Below are positions 1 to 10,974 of a DNA stretch of 64,000 nucleotides, piece by piece. How positions within the stretch are numbered: position 1 is the stretch's first letter; each line of letters begins with the position of its first letter. Both the position numbers and the translations under genes were made by a program. The DNA comes from Aricia agestis (Eukaryota; Arthropoda; Insecta; Lepidoptera; Lycaenidae). Under the pieces are notes generated by a model. That model worked only from the letters and a program-made list of their open reading frames with translations. It had not been told where the DNA came from and ran no database searches. The stretch lies in contig NC_056413.1 in the NCBI RefSeq assembly GCF_905147365.1, positions 16,459,501 to 16,523,500 of the forward strand. The letters run 5' to 3'.

Positions 1-80
1 GTCGCCCATCGACACTCGTACTTAGTTGACTTCCATCAGGTGACCCGTTTGCTCGTTTGCCCCCTTATTTTATTAAAGAA
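1..80 (+). repeat. Tail fragment of the chimeric SINE / LINE 3' end
   Basis: The window opens inside a copy of the tail that recurs at 17810-17890, 37860-37950 and 54120-54210: the GTGACCCGTTTGCTCGTTTG block followed by CCCCCTTATTT and an A-rich end. The rest of the copy lies outside the window, so SINE and LINE origin cannot be separated here. Confidence 0.7.
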
Positions 81-81
81 A

Positions 82-400
82 TCCCTGAGTTATGCTACTG
101 TATGTATATTATGGCATAGTTGTTTTAATGTGAATGCAGCTTTTTATAACGAGCTGTTTTGGAGATTAACGTTTTGCGTTGCTCCTGTAAAAGGTAAAAC
201 CTAGCTCGCATCCAATTTTTTCTGAAATCTGTTGCTAAAAGGTTTTTTAAAAGCACGGCGCAAACGGGCTGCTATCATTCAATGTTTTGTTACAAATATT
301 TGTTACTCTATATCGCACGTCTTACTGATTAACGATAAGTAATTATTATTTTCAAGTTATGTAATCTATCTTAGTGTAGCTGCAACTTCTTGTCTTACTT
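82..400. other. No recognisable feature
   Basis: AT-rich sequence without a convincing reading frame, RNA gene or repeat that I can match elsewhere in the window. Confidence 0.5.
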
Positions 401-772
401 AAGCTGCGCGTGCATTGGATCGGAATCGGAGCGTACGGAGCGTACGGATTTGTTGCTTTGTATTGATTTGTATGGTACTGCGTGCACTGGGTCGGCATTT
501 CTGCGCCTGAGACCGGAATTTATGCCGATGACGTCATCCGCAGCCGCGTCTATGGGTCAATTTATATATTTAGTGCATCGAAACAAAGTATCAAAACTGA
601 ACATAGCAAATCCAACCTTAACTCCAAAGTGTTAACGCACACATTTCATGTATACATTAATAACTAAATTGCCGATGCGGAATCCGAATGCAGTGGACGC
701 ACCCCATCGGCATTTCGTAAATGACGACGCTCCGTACGCTCCGATTCCGATGCAGTGGACGCGCAGCTTTAA
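399..772. mobile_element. Foldback MITE with TTAA at both ends
   Basis: The first about 45 bases (AAGCTGCGCGTGCATTGG..., with GGAATCGGAGCGTACGGAGC) return in reverse complement at 732-769. A second, inner inverted pair (GCGTGCACTGGGTCGGC near 480 and GAATGCAGTGGACGCAC near 686) makes the element a double foldback. TTAA lies at 399-402 and 769-772, a possible 4-bp target duplication. The two short reading frames inside it overlap the repeats and are not credible genes. Confidence 0.65.
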
Positions 773-3043
773 GGTACTATTATTATTAATGAAATGAAAT
801 GAAATGAAAAATATTTATTTCTAAGTAGGTTAACAAAGTACTTATTAAAATTTTTTGTGTATTAAGTATTTAAAATTTTTGTTTTGTAATGGGGTACTAA
901 GTATTTAAAATTTTTACACACGTGTTCGTTACTCACTACGCAGTTTTTAAACTTTAATTAACTGTTTCTTTCTATACACAATAAGCTACATAATTATTAT
1001 ACTAGCTAAAAGCCGAGCTTTGTGAGGGCTCGCGTCTTCACACCTTGACTGACTGATAATGACACATCTGCATATAAAAAACCTTGGCTAACTGATGATA
1101 ACACATCTACATATAAATAAAAATTACTATGTTAAAGCACAAATAAATAGGCGTCACGTGATAGTTTTTCCGTAAAGTGTACCACAAAATGTTCAGGCTG
1201 TGGGATATACTACGAGTATGATAATAATTGATAACAGTTGACTCATTCTTAAAACTTAAAAGGATACTGACAAATCCTTCTCCAGAAACTATTGCAGTAA
1301 CAATAAAAAAAAATGTCGGCAAATTGTAGCTCGTCTGCACGGAATAGTAAAGGTTTCAATTTTGTTGGCTCCCTGTAATGGATTCAGGGGGCATCCATCA
1401 CGTTTTATCTGCCTTTTTATTATATTCGCTATTTTGCCTTACCTATGAGGTACAGTTTATATTATAAAAACAACCAAAAATACTTTTTTTAATATTCTTA
1501 AAAATATTTAAAATATTTACACTTTTGAAAACAATAATTGAAAATCCACTAGATCGAAAACTCTATAGTACAGTTACTAATCATGCAGTAGCAAGTGGTA
1601 AAAAGTAAGTAGTAACTCATTCCCGGTTTTTGAGGTATTTTTATTCGAGTTTTTCTATTCGACATCTTTCTTCATTGGTTAATTAATGTTTATAAGTCAG
1701 CCAATCAAAAACGATAATGAGCAAAATATAAACTCCTGTCAAACAACCTCAGAATCTGAGCGTCCATGAAATCTAAAACAGTCTCAATAGTTCAACTGAG
1801 TGTTGTGGTGCATACGACGTTACTGCATTCATTTGCTAAACGAATTTCTATGTGAGGGAACTTGCAGAAAACATATTAAGGCCATCCCCTGAGCAAACAA
1901 CCTTGACCATACATTTGCCGTGTTGCCGAGATCGCGCCAAAATCCTATTTTTTTTACTTATCTTAGTTCAAAATTGACCTAAAAACTCAAACGTCCAGTA
2001 AGCAGTTAATAAAATTGTCGAAGCTGATATATTATGACTTATGAGTACTTATAAAAAACAAAAATAGGAAAGGAACATTCATATACTGAAGATTATTGTT
2101 GTATTTTTATTAAGTAGGTAAGTATAATTTTGTAGCTTTCAAATTATGAGTTAATAAGGCTCTAAAAACGGTAAATTACGACATCTCCGTAGGGGGAGCG
2201 TCTTAAGCTAGAAAAAAGAATTTAAAAACTGTTTATAAGTACTTCTAGCTAAAATATTATAATAAAGTTATTAATTACCTAATACGAAGGATTTAATAAG
2301 AGTTTAACGTAAAAGTCAGAAGTTGTAATATGCACATTACAAAGGTAAGCTCTTTATTAACATTTATCTTTCATTGTCTCAGCACAATGCAAAGTCATAA
2401 GATAAGCGTTTACTTTGTCTGAAAATATTCTAAAACAAGGTCTTTCTCTCGTAAGATGTTATGTAGTGAAGGGTTAGGGTCGGATCGTACCGAAACGCGA
2501 TGCACAAAAATAATTTTAAAATGTCAAAATTATAATAAGTAAATTCTGAAATAACTTACGATTACTCTACCGTTTGTTGTTAAAAACGATTATTATTTTG
2601 TTACGTAATTTCATTTTAATAGATAATATGTATATAATAATTTTACTTCATCAAAAAGATGCCAATTTGCAATAATAAAGTTGAAATTCGATTTAAGAAA
2701 GTCGTAGTACGATATTTACAATGTAATCTAGCAACTCAATCCTACAGACAAAAATATCACTATCCAACTATGTTCTCAAGTTTCCTACACATGTTTCTAG
2801 TTGTTTATTCAGCTGAGTGTACACCGGGCCGTTGTTTGAGCACATGATCCCGGGAAATCCCGTAAAATCCCGGGGAATCCCGCGGTGAACGTGTCAATGT
2901 AAATCTCACTATAACCTCTGCTATAACGCAAACTACATGCATATTTTCCGAAGAAGATCTCTATTACTATACGGATAGTACTGAAATATACCCCGATATA
3001 GGGGTTTAAAAGATGAAAAAAAATAATTATAAAGTCTCTATCA
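773..3043. other. Intergenic, no gene recognised
   Basis: About 2.3 kb of AT-rich DNA. A short GAAAT run lies at 791-808, and TAAGTATTTAAAATTTTT occurs twice near 862 and 898. At 2848-2885 there are four tandem variants of an AATCCCGGG unit (see separate entry). Reading frames are short, start at non-ATG codons or lack any motif. Confidence 0.5.
2846..2886. repeat. Short tandem repeat, about 10-bp AATCCCGGG-like unit
   Basis: Four adjacent imperfect units read GATCCCGGGAA, ATCCCGTAAA, ATCCCGGGGA and ATCCCGCGG. They form a small GC-rich island in AT-rich DNA. I see no second copy in the window. Confidence 0.5.
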
Positions 3044-3052
3044 TATATCCAT

Positions 3053-3387
3053 TTTTTTTTATTTTTTTTTTAATGAAAGAAGGCGGCAAACGAGCAAACG
3101 GGTCACCTGATGGAAAGCAACTTCCGTCCCCCATGGACACTCGCAGCATCAGAAGAGCTGCAGGTGCGTTGCCGGCCTTTTAAGAGGGAATAGGGTAATA
3201 GGGGAGGGTAGGGATGGGAAGGGAAGGGAAGGGAATAGGGGATGATAGGGAAGGGAATTGGGCCTCCGGTAAACTCACTCACTCGGCGAAACACAGCGCA
3301 AGCGCTGTTTCACGCCGGTTTTCTGTGAGAACGTGGTATTTCTCCGGTCGAGCCGGCCCATTCGTTCCGAAGCATGGCTCTCCCACG
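3053..3387 (-). mobile_element. Chimeric SINE, full length, 9-bp target duplication
   Basis: Read on the minus strand, the element starts CGTGGGAGAGCCATGCTTCG. It passes a head of about 130 bp ending near TTTACCGGAGGCCCAA, then a CCCTTCCC-type pyrimidine tract, then AAAAGGCCGGCAACGCACCTGC and a tail ending TTATTTC plus poly(A). It is flanked by the 9-bp direct repeat TATATCCAT at 3044-3052 and 3388-3396, as expected of target-primed reverse transcription. The tail is shared with a LINE 3' end at 53961-54215, so a LINE-tailed SINE is the likely class. It has no coding capacity. Confidence 0.85.
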
Positions 3388-3404
3388 TATATCCATACTT
3401 AAAA

Positions 3405-3602
3405 TCCATACTAACATTATAAATGTGAAAGTGTGTCTGTCTGTCTGTTACTTTTTCACACTCAAACCGCTGAACGGATTTTGCTGAAATTTGGCATGGA
3501 GATACTTTGAGACCCGGGAAAGGACATAGGATACATTTTATCCCGGAAAAATGTACGGTTCCCGCGCGATTTTGGTGCAACAGAGTTGCGGGTATCATCT
3601 AG
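3405..3602 (+). mobile_element. Small Helitron-like element, TCCATACTAA...CTAG
   Basis: It starts TCCATACTAACATTATAAAT after an A and ends ATCATCTAG before a T, which is the A|TC...CTRR|T layout of Helitrons. The interior holds GTGTGTCTGTCTGTC and CAAACCGCTGAACGGATTTT. Diverged or partial relatives lie at 44162-44299, 46370-46565, 54597-54781 and 57283-57345. It is non-autonomous, with no coding capacity. Confidence 0.65.
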
Positions 3603-3679
3603 TGTTAAATATTTTCGTATGAGAAAATGATTTTGGTATTACGTATGTATGAGAATTTCGATAGCACCCGGCCCCTTAA
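3603..3679 (+). repeat. Dispersed repeat, copy at 20769-20845
   Basis: About 77 bp starting TGTTAAATATTTTCGTATGA and ending in a GGCCCCTTAA motif is nearly identical to 20769-20845. I do not recognise the family. It directly abuts the Helitron-like end at 3602. Confidence 0.65.
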
Positions 3680-3724
3680 CGTAGAAACGTTAAAGATAAA
3701 TTTACTTGTGTAGTCGAGTCGAGT

Positions 3725-3979
3725 CGAGCCTACAACGTTCTGCCCGTACAGTATAATAACGCTTTTAGGATGCTGTTGCGACTGCCGTGGCGCTGTAGCG
3801 CGTCAGGAATGTTTGCCGAGGCTCGTACTGATGGCTTTCACGCTATCATGCGCAAAAAAGCCGTTTCTCTGCTGCAACGTGTTCGCAACTCTCGGAACAG
3901 CATCCTAAAAATGATTTCTGGCAGACCAGATTGCCCCATTCAGAGGCATTGGGTGGAGGTAGCACTGGGCCTAAAATAA
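3725..3979 (+). pseudogene. C-terminal remnant of a LINE polymerase (RTE-like)
   Basis: An open frame of about 85 codons without its own start runs into a TAA at 3977-3979; the ATG at 3770 is internal. Residues such as the SASGMFAEA block, the basic IMRKK stretch and the closing RHWVEV motif resemble the extreme C-terminus of Lepidopteran reverse transcriptases of RTE or a related LINE clade. This is from general recognition, not a search. The RT catalytic part is absent, so the copy is 5'-truncated, as usual for LINEs. A 3' tail with AATAAA near 4082 and T/A-rich repeats ends about 4110. Non-functional. Confidence 0.6.
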
Positions 3980-4109
3980 AACAATATATTGCACCTACTC
4001 TATACTAACAATACTAACATAGGTTAAGTCATTGATTGTTACTAACACATTTACTAATAATTTTATGGGTTTAAAGCCTGAAATAAACATATTTTATTTA
4101 TTTATTTTT

Positions 4110-4766
4110 ATTATTAATATAGAATTGAGTAAGTATACTTTATTTTCCCAAAAATAATACTTTATTTGAAATTCTAACTTAAAAGCGTGGATGTTCCGAG
4201 AATTCTCTTTCAGTGTTGAATTTCTACGTCATTCGTTTGGAATCTTTTTGCGCTCGTTAGCTGGGGCTGTTAGAATTTAGGGTAAGCACACATTGGTCGT
4301 TTAAAACGCAGCGTACAATGTAGACAAGGGTGAAGCCGTAAATGAGCGTAATTTTGTGAGTCGTGACTCGTAAGTCGCAGAATTTCGGTCTCGTAAATAT
4401 CTTTTCATACAAATCATGACTTACAAAATTACGCTTGTGTGAATCAAACAGGACTTTTGAATGAAACTGAATGCAGCAGAATTTCTGCCACCTGAAATTC
4501 TGCGACTCACAACACAACCTGTGATTTTCCGATTTTTAGGACAAGCGACCGCGACCGACAAAAACCTATGTCATATTATGTCGCGGTCGCTTGCGGCAAG
4601 GAACATAAAGTTAGCATGTACTTAGTGTTAGGCTGTAGCCGGGGTTGTTTTAGTCTGATTAAACAATGGCGTGTAAAACGCAGCGTACAACGCAGCATTA
4701 GATGCTAGAGGTACTTACAAGTCCATAATAGTGTTGAAAGTTTAAAAAAGTATCACCTTCATACGG
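4110..4766. other. Intergenic with small inverted repeats
   Basis: The 13-bp block GTCGCAGAATTTC near 4374 returns inverted as GAAATTCTGCGAC near 4494, suggesting an old MITE. TAAAACGCAGCGTACAA occurs directly at about 4302 and 4675. No gene is seen. Confidence 0.45.
4542..4593. repeat. Hairpin, 14-bp perfect arms
   Basis: CAAGCGACCGCGAC at 4542-4555 pairs with GTCGCGGTCGCTTG at 4580-4593, with a 24-base loop. The arms are GC-rich in AT-rich surroundings. It is probably a short foldback remnant. Confidence 0.7.
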
Positions 4767-5772
4767 TATATCTGTCGCAGCCGACTAGTTTAAATAGCCG
4801 TTCAATCAAACAGCTAGCCCTTTGACTGAACAACGCCATTCAATCACACGGCTATACGTCGTTTAGCCGACTTGTTGACTACAACGTTCAACACTACAGC
4901 TAGACGACGCTTAGCCAACTGGTTTAATGGAAAATTAACTAGGGCGACCATTAGCTTAATATGTAATTTGGAAGAATAGGAAAACTTTTTGTATTTTATT
5001 GAAAGATTATTCTCGGATTAAGTTTGGAAGGAGTGACCAAAAGTTTATGCAATAAGTAAAAATAAAAAATTCTGAGGCGTGTTTTGTGACGGTCGCCGGC
5101 TGCTGCCGCAGCACAGTCACAGTTCTAACCTACTAGTTAACCTACTTTTGGACTTTCTGGATTGTGTTTGTTTTTGTTTTGGCGGGGGGCGCCCCCCGAG
5201 CCCCCCTTTTCTTTGGCGACGGTCGCCGGCTGCTGCCGCAGTACGCTCGCTGCGCTCGCTCGGCTCCCTCTGTGTTGTGGTCTAAGTTCTAACCTAACCT
5301 AACCAACTTTTGGACTTTCTGGATTGTGTTTGTTTTTGTTTTGACGGGGGGCTGTGCCCCTGAACCCCCCTTTCGGGGGAGGGCTGCGTCAATCCATTTC
5401 ATATTCCCGTAATTTCTCCTCGAATATTTGTTGAAATTTTGATTCACTCGTATGTGCCTCCACAATTTTTGTCTCTTTAATAACGCTTGTAACTTTTATT
5501 AACTACTTTATTTCCGAAAAACAACCACAAACACCAACAAACACCTGCTAGTTGACGCCATATTGTAAATAAAACGCACCTAGCGCCGCAGCGGTGCGCG
5601 CTGAACTACTTCAATTAGACGGCGGCTTTTGAATCAGCTGTAGTATTGAACGTTTTGAGCGACTAAAATATTCAATATAAAAGCTAGACGTGTGATTGAA
5701 TGGCGTTGTTCAGGTCAAAGGGCTAGCTGTTTGATTGAACGGCTATTTGAGCCAGTCGGCTGCGACATATCT
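4767..5772. mobile_element. Foldback transposon of about 1 kb enclosing a tandem duplication
   Basis: The left arm from 4770 (CTGTCGCAGCCGACTAGTTT, through GCTAGCCCTTTGAC and the CGCCATTCAATCACACG block) returns in reverse complement at about 5630-5770. The arms are at least 110-140 bp and imperfect. The centre holds a GC-rich tandem duplication (5088-5375). The only frame of any length, at 5079, lies in that duplication and has no recognisable motif. No target duplication is obvious. Confidence 0.7.
5088..5375 (+). repeat. Tandem duplication, unit about 130 bp
   Basis: GACGGTCGCCGGCTGCTGCC begins at 5088 and again at 5218. Both units continue through CTTTTGGACTTTCTGGATTG and GTTTGTTTTTGTTTTG into a G-run/C-run hairpin. 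Unit two differs by an inserted CGCTCGCTGCGCTCGCTCGG stretch and AACCTAACC repeats. Confidence 0.75.
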
Positions 5773-6310
5773 GCCAACGCCATGCTTTAAATGCTTAATA
5801 AGTAATATTCTAACAGCCTAAGTGTATGTTCGTTATTACCAATTTCTATAAGTTTAAACCAGTTAACCGATTTTAATGAAATTCTGTATTGCCTTGAGAA
5901 CCAGGAAAGGTCATGTAGCATTTTTTCCTGTGCAAAAACGGAATTCTAAAAAGTGTGCTTGACAAACAGGAGTAACAGGTGTTATTCAAAAGAAACAAAA
6001 CGCATCAAAATAACTTTAAATTTAGAAGTCGCGCGTTTGAAAGCATGTGGAGTATCCTTAATGTCTTTTTAAGATTTGTATGTAAAAAGTTTAATTAATG
6101 TGTTAAAACATCGTTAGCTTCAAACAAAGGGTGGTTAGTCAGGGAAATGAGAAAGAAAAGCTGTTTTCTGCGGCGGCGTGAGGTTTTCACTCCCTTGTCA
6201 TTTTTAAACTGCGATTAAATCTGTATATTTAATGAAAAAACTACCTCTCTTAAGCTTATTCTATATGATATTGAATGTACCGTAACTTCTTGGTGGAAAT
6301 TCATGTTTCA
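5773..6310. other. No recognisable feature
   Basis: AT-rich, with no gene or clear repeat. TTAAGCTTATTCT near 6251 recurs near 6739, just beyond the following foldback element. This may be a flanking duplication or chance. Confidence 0.45.
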
Positions 6311-6738
6311 CAGTAATGGTATACACTTTTCATGCACTTTTTCCACTTTTATTAATTAACAATTATGTTTTACACTACCGGTTTCGATAAAATCACTACA
6401 CCTGCCTGCCTAGCATACGCAACGAGATATCTCACTCTACATGTTTTCTCGATGTTGCATGGTTTGTCTCTTCATCTCTATTGACCCTAGCATGATAAAC
6501 ATTTTTTCTCGCGTAGATCTATCATCGAAGTAACACATTTTTATAGAGTTTTGTCGAGATAATGTCAAAATTTGAAATTATGAGACGAGTAGTTTTTAAT
6601 TATCTCGAGAGTGAGATATCTCGTTGGCGTATGCTAGGCAGGCTGATGATGATTTTATCGAAACCGGTCGTGTAAAACATAATTATTGTTAATTAATAAA
6701 AGTGGAAAAAGTGCATGAAAAGTGTATATTATTACTGT
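6311..6738. mobile_element. Long-armed foldback MITE
   Basis: CAGTAATGGTATACACTTTT at 6311 and the following about 120 bp (CATGCACTTTTTCCAC, CGGTTTCGATAAAATCA, GCCTAGCATACGCAACGAG, ATATCTC) return inverted at 6610-6738, ending AAAAGTGTATATTATTACTG. The central loop is about 170 bp. There is no coding capacity. The superfamily is uncertain. Confidence 0.75.
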
Positions 6739-6778
6739 TAAGCTTATTCTCTATGGTTTTTGTTTTGCACGTTTATCA

Positions 6779-7153
6779 TGCACTCCGTGGTCTAGTGGTA
6801 TAGAGCGCGGCTCTTGACTCGGAGGTCGTGGGTTCGATTCCCGCGTTGGAAACAATGTTATTTCCAAGTTTGGTTAGGACAATGCAGGCTGATCACCTGA
6901 TTGTCTCATAAGTAACATGATCCATGCGCCGGATGGGCATGTAAAAAGTCGGTCCTGCGCCTAATCTCTCGCCGGTCGTGTCGGTCTTCCGTCCCACTGG
7001 GTTATGCGAGTAAAGGAATAGAGATTAGAGAGTGCTCTTGTGTACTACGCAGTGCGCACACACATGGGCACTATAAGATTTCTCCTGCGTAGCTGGCCTG
7101 TTTCAGTGAAACCGGTCACCGTCACCGAAACCGGTGTGGGAGCTATTATTATT
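6779..7153 (+). mobile_element. tRNA-headed SINE, full length
   Basis: The first about 70 bp fold as a tRNA-like head: TGGTCTAGTGGTATAGAGCG is an A box and GGGTTCGATTCCC a B box, so it has an internal RNA polymerase III promoter. The body follows (GGATGGGCATGTAAAAAGTC, GTCCCACTGGGTTATGCGAG, GGGCACTATAAGATTTCTCC, GAAACCGGTGTGGGAGC) and ends in TTATTATTATT. Partial copies lie at 18387-18598 and 45037-45224 (minus). It is a non-coding retroposon, probably of the Metulj type common in Lepidoptera. The name is inferred; the structure is seen. Confidence 0.8.
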
Positions 7154-7612
7154 ATTTGCACGTTTTATGAGATCTCTTCACGTTACAAGCGATTAAGAAC
7201 GTGTAGGACGTATATTTAGTCCATGATTGATTAACTATGATCAACTTCGATTGTGCAATGTGCATGCTATAATTTCGTAAACATGGTTATTCATCATAGC
7301 CCAAAGTAGAATGGACTTTACAATGCGAGTACTTACAGTAACTATTTTATGAACCTATAAATCAAATTAAAGTAAAAAAATTAAATATTAAGTTGTGCTT
7401 TCCCACGAATAAAATATTAACATTTAAGATTTAATCAAATATAAAATCATAAAATATTCATGTTACATATTTAAATATTATGTAGATCATCAAAACTACC
7501 GTCTGCAAAACTAGAATCGGTAGTCTACCTTTCTAGCTTAGCATTGCATCTGTCTGAAATGTCAAATATTATTCGCATGTCAACGCACAGACGTATATAT
7601 CCTGATTTTGGT
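7154..7612. other. No recognisable feature
   Basis: AT-rich. No gene, RNA or inverted repeat that I can support. Confidence 0.5.
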
Positions 7613-8015
7613 CACAATAGACATAACGACCAGTAGTTCGACTGCAAAGAGACGGCCAGGTTTCAACATCTGTCAAATTCGTCGGGTTTCACTAGGATTA
7701 TGAACGGAATGTGCCTCGCGCTGGCTTAATTTAAAATAAAGATTTCAAAATTGGATTCTGACAGTTTTAATCACATGTGCCAAAACACAAACAACAATAC
7801 GACCAAAGAGGAACACGTCCAGCGAATATGTCATAGTTTTAAATTCGTAGGTAACAAGTTAACAACCCTAGCGACGATTTTCGTCATAATACGTCAAATT
7901 CAAAAATTTCGACATCAGTTCTAAGTCGGTATACTCTATCATTCTGTGTACTCTGTTTTGGTCGGGTTATTTACTGTGTGTGCTAGTAACGCTCTTTGCT
8001 CCGACCTTTGCGTAA
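7613..8015 (+). repeat. 403-bp dispersed repeat, close copy at 26550-26969
   Basis: It shares CAGTAGTTCGACTGCAAAGA, GTCGGGTTTCACTAGGATTA, GGAATGTGCCTCGCGCTGGC, ACAACAATACGACCAAAGAG and GCTCCGACCTTTGCGTAA with the other copy, in the same order and orientation. The other copy has short extra segments near 26640 and 26680. No protein motif, terminal inverted repeat or poly(A) tail is visible. Confidence 0.8.
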
Positions 8016-8050
8016 TATTCTATTGGATAATCTTTACTGATGATGATGAT

Positions 8051-8609
8051 TAGACATCGGATTATATGCATGAAAAAAAATCAAATGGCTGAAATATGCA
8101 CAAAATATGCACAATAAAAAATCACTTAATATTAATTTTTTATTTTTTTGGAGAGTTTTGCGGTGATGCCTTTAATAAAAGCGCCAATTTTTATAATTTC
8201 TACAAATGCAGGATTTTTCATTTCTTATACCAAACCAAACAGAATTTTCTTACAACATTTTCCGATTGCAATCTTAATTCCCATGGAAGTTTATTAAATC
8301 GTTAACTACTTTATTCAATTTTTTTACTAATGTTGCCAACTACAAAGAAAAATTTTGTTTCTAGAAAGATATTGTACCTATTGTATGTATTGCATTCTTT
8401 AAATGGGGATGGAGCCACATATTTTAAGTGTTTTGATCTATCGTACCTCTGTTTTGTGGCTTCAATGTATGATAGCTAGTTTGGAGACTACGAGGGCATA
8501 AAACTACCGAAATATGCACTATCAACGAAAAATTTACAAAATATGCACTATCGCCTAAAAAGTGCCATTATATGCATTTGCATATGCAAGTATGCAAATC
8601 CGATGTCTA
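8051..8609. mobile_element. hAT-type MITE with 8-bp target duplication
   Basis: Terminal inverted repeats TAGACATCGGATT (8051-8063) and AATCCGATGTCTA (8597-8609) are flanked by the direct repeat ATGATGAT at 8043-8050 and 8610-8617. An 8-bp duplication is the hAT hallmark. Subterminal ATATGCA motifs repeat on both sides (AAATATGCAC several times), as do transposase-binding repeats in hAT elements. The flank is itself a GAT repeat, so part of the duplication could be chance. The frame at 8096 lies inside and has no transposase motif. Confidence 0.75.
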
Positions 8610-8617
8610 ATGATGAT

Positions 8618-10009
8618 GAATGTCATAACGGAAAATTGACAAAATATGAACAAAAACGTTGACACTGTAACGACCTCTCGTCAGTTTTAATTAAAGTTTT
8701 TGCAAGATGACGCCTCGATCGAAACTCATCTTTATCACGACGCCGTAAGGTCTAAAATAAAATAGCCTTCCCCATAGCCAAAGAGCCAGTGACCTATAAC
8801 ACTAGATTTAAATTCGAATATTGTGCAAACAAACTTTATTGTAAAAGCAATAAGGCTGAGTTTCTCGCAACAGCCAATTACATTTCGAATAAGATTACAA
8901 AGTGAATTAACATGTTAAGTAAGATATCGACGATTAGATTTATCAACAGAATTGGTTTTGTTAACAAACAGAACAAGATGGCGTATTACAATATTTTATG
9001 CAAAAACAATTAAAAGATAATTACTTAAATAGGTAATACAATTTTTTGATTAACAGGCATTTTGTATAATTATTCTTTTGTATTATTAATAATATTAACT
9101 GTAGCATGTTGTAGCCCTTCGTTCCTATATATTATCTTACAAAATTAAATTAACTTTTTTCTAACAGGTAACTACTCCCTATGCAATTATCCATCCAGCT
9201 CCTACACTATATACCACATAATTAAGCTCCTGGTCTATAACAGGACACACAAGGACGTTGTCGCTACAAGTTGTATTATGTAAGACATTTGTGATACAGC
9301 CTTCACCTACTGACTGCAGCTGGGCTCACCATGATTGTTGCACTTTTTAGGAATTATTGGAAAAAAAATCTCAAAAGGATCAGCATGGCAATTAATAAAC
9401 TTACTCGTAAATAGAGTTGCTCTCAATCTTCTTCTATGTGTGTCTGTCTGTTAGCTCTTCACGCCTTAACAGCTGGACCAATTTTTACTGGATTGGGCCA
9501 GATTTAGTGAAAAGCGTGGATATAATATGAGTCCAAGAAAAGATCATAGGGTAGTTTTTACTATATATACCGAATAAAATGTGTACGACTCTTGTGCGAT
9601 AAACTAATTTTGGTGTTATGAAGTTGTTTTGTATTACAATTAGTAAAATTAATAAAATTCACGTATTTTCTCTATATTGTGTTAATTTGTTAAAAGTTCA
9701 TGCGTAAAATAATGTAAAGTGTTTGTTCGAACCATTGAAACTATTATCTCTATTTCTAACGAATTTAATAACGAAACAATATTGAACAAACTAAAGCAAA
9801 CATTACCCATATCACAGAATATAATATAATAGTACTCCGCCCTTGTTTCAAATTAAGTTTTTACCCTGCCTCATGTTGTTATTAAACACAAAGTAGATAT
9901 TTCAGATACTATCTAAAATTTTCTTTACACGGTTTTGGTGTAGATGATGTCGTGTATAATTTTATTGGTGTGGCTGAGAAATGTGAAAAGACTGTCTTAT
10001 AAGTAAAAG
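8618..10009. other. Intergenic, no gene recognised
   Basis: 1.4 kb of AT-rich sequence without long frames. Near 9440-9600 GTCTGTCTGTTAGCTC and GGACCAATTTTTACTGGATT resemble an old Helitron or SINE body, too diverged to bound. Confidence 0.45.
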
Positions 10010-10133
10010 GCCTGATAGACGTACGAACTTAAAGCACGCGGGTTTTAAGTTCGCGAACTTACTCGGATCGCGTCGGTGAAGTGCCTGATAGACGTACGAA
10101 CTTAAAGTACGCGGGTTTTAAGTTCGCGAACTG
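10010..10133 (+). repeat. Tandem repeat, two copies, period 73 bp
   Basis: GCCTGATAGACGTACGAACT starts at 10010 and at 10083. Both copies continue through GCGGGTTTTAAGTTCGCGAACT, with one substitution in about 50 bp. The unit contains its own inverted motif (CGAACTTAAA / TTTAAGTTCG). Confidence 0.8.
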
Positions 10134-10974
10134 ACACACGAGAATCGCTCACACTGGATTACCATGCCCCAGGCTCGCGGCTCTTTGCTGACACACAGGC
10201 GATTAAGATCGTCGAGCCACAAGTCCGTACTTACACGCACGTCTGTCACCCCTTTAACACGTTACAACTTACAAGATGTCAGCGTTAGAACGTATATATC
10301 AGTCTCGCGCCAAAATATTGCACGATTATGGCCACACTACACTCTATTTTGCTTCAACGTGGAGGCTGGAGCTAAACAAAAAGCAAAATGTGTTTTAATA
10401 GCGCGTCAATACTGCGCTGTGCGCATTCCCGCCGGATGCACACTCCTGTGCTTATTTACAACTAGATATTGCCTGTAACTTCGCACAGCTTGGCCAAAAA
10501 TAATGGCGTTTCTGCATTTTTGACGTAAAATTGGGCCCCAATTATAGTTTTTAGCATGACCCCAGATGCAGCATGCCAATCCATGTAGCTGCAATTTTCT
10601 ATAGCCTTTTCAAAGTTTCTGAATTCTGACAATAAGAAGCATATAAGGTTATAATGGTTAGGTATAAATTATAATAATAAACTTTTGTAACCGCTAAAAG
10701 ATTATACGACTAATTTTAAACTTTAGTGCCCTTGTGGCTAATGTAAAGCCCTTAGCTGGGGACCCTGTGGTTTTAGGGCCACATTATGTTCTTTGTAAAC
10801 TTTTACAATACACAACTTTGTAAAATGTAACTCCTTCGTTTTTATAAATCATGCTACATACATAATTCAAATAATTTGAACTCGTCATATCCTGTAACTT
10901 GTATGCCCTAGTGTGTACGAAATACACTAATTAACGCATATAATATGCAAAAAACACACCCTTATTATTAAATT
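10134..10974. other. No recognisable feature
   Basis: The frame at 10164-10478 (104 codons with ATG) is the longest here. It has no motif, skewed composition or neighbour that would support a gene. Confidence 0.45.

Noticed and set aside
4767..5772. CRISPR-like or regulatory tandem array
   Set aside because: Only two long units inside foldback arms, no spacer structure; eukaryotic DNA.
6779..6850. tRNA gene candidate
   Set aside because: The head has A and B boxes but continues into a SINE body with partial copies at 18387 and 45037, and the acceptor stem does not pair. It is a SINE head.
10164..10478. 104-codon frame with ATG
   Set aside because: No motif, no supporting neighbours, length within chance for 64 kb.
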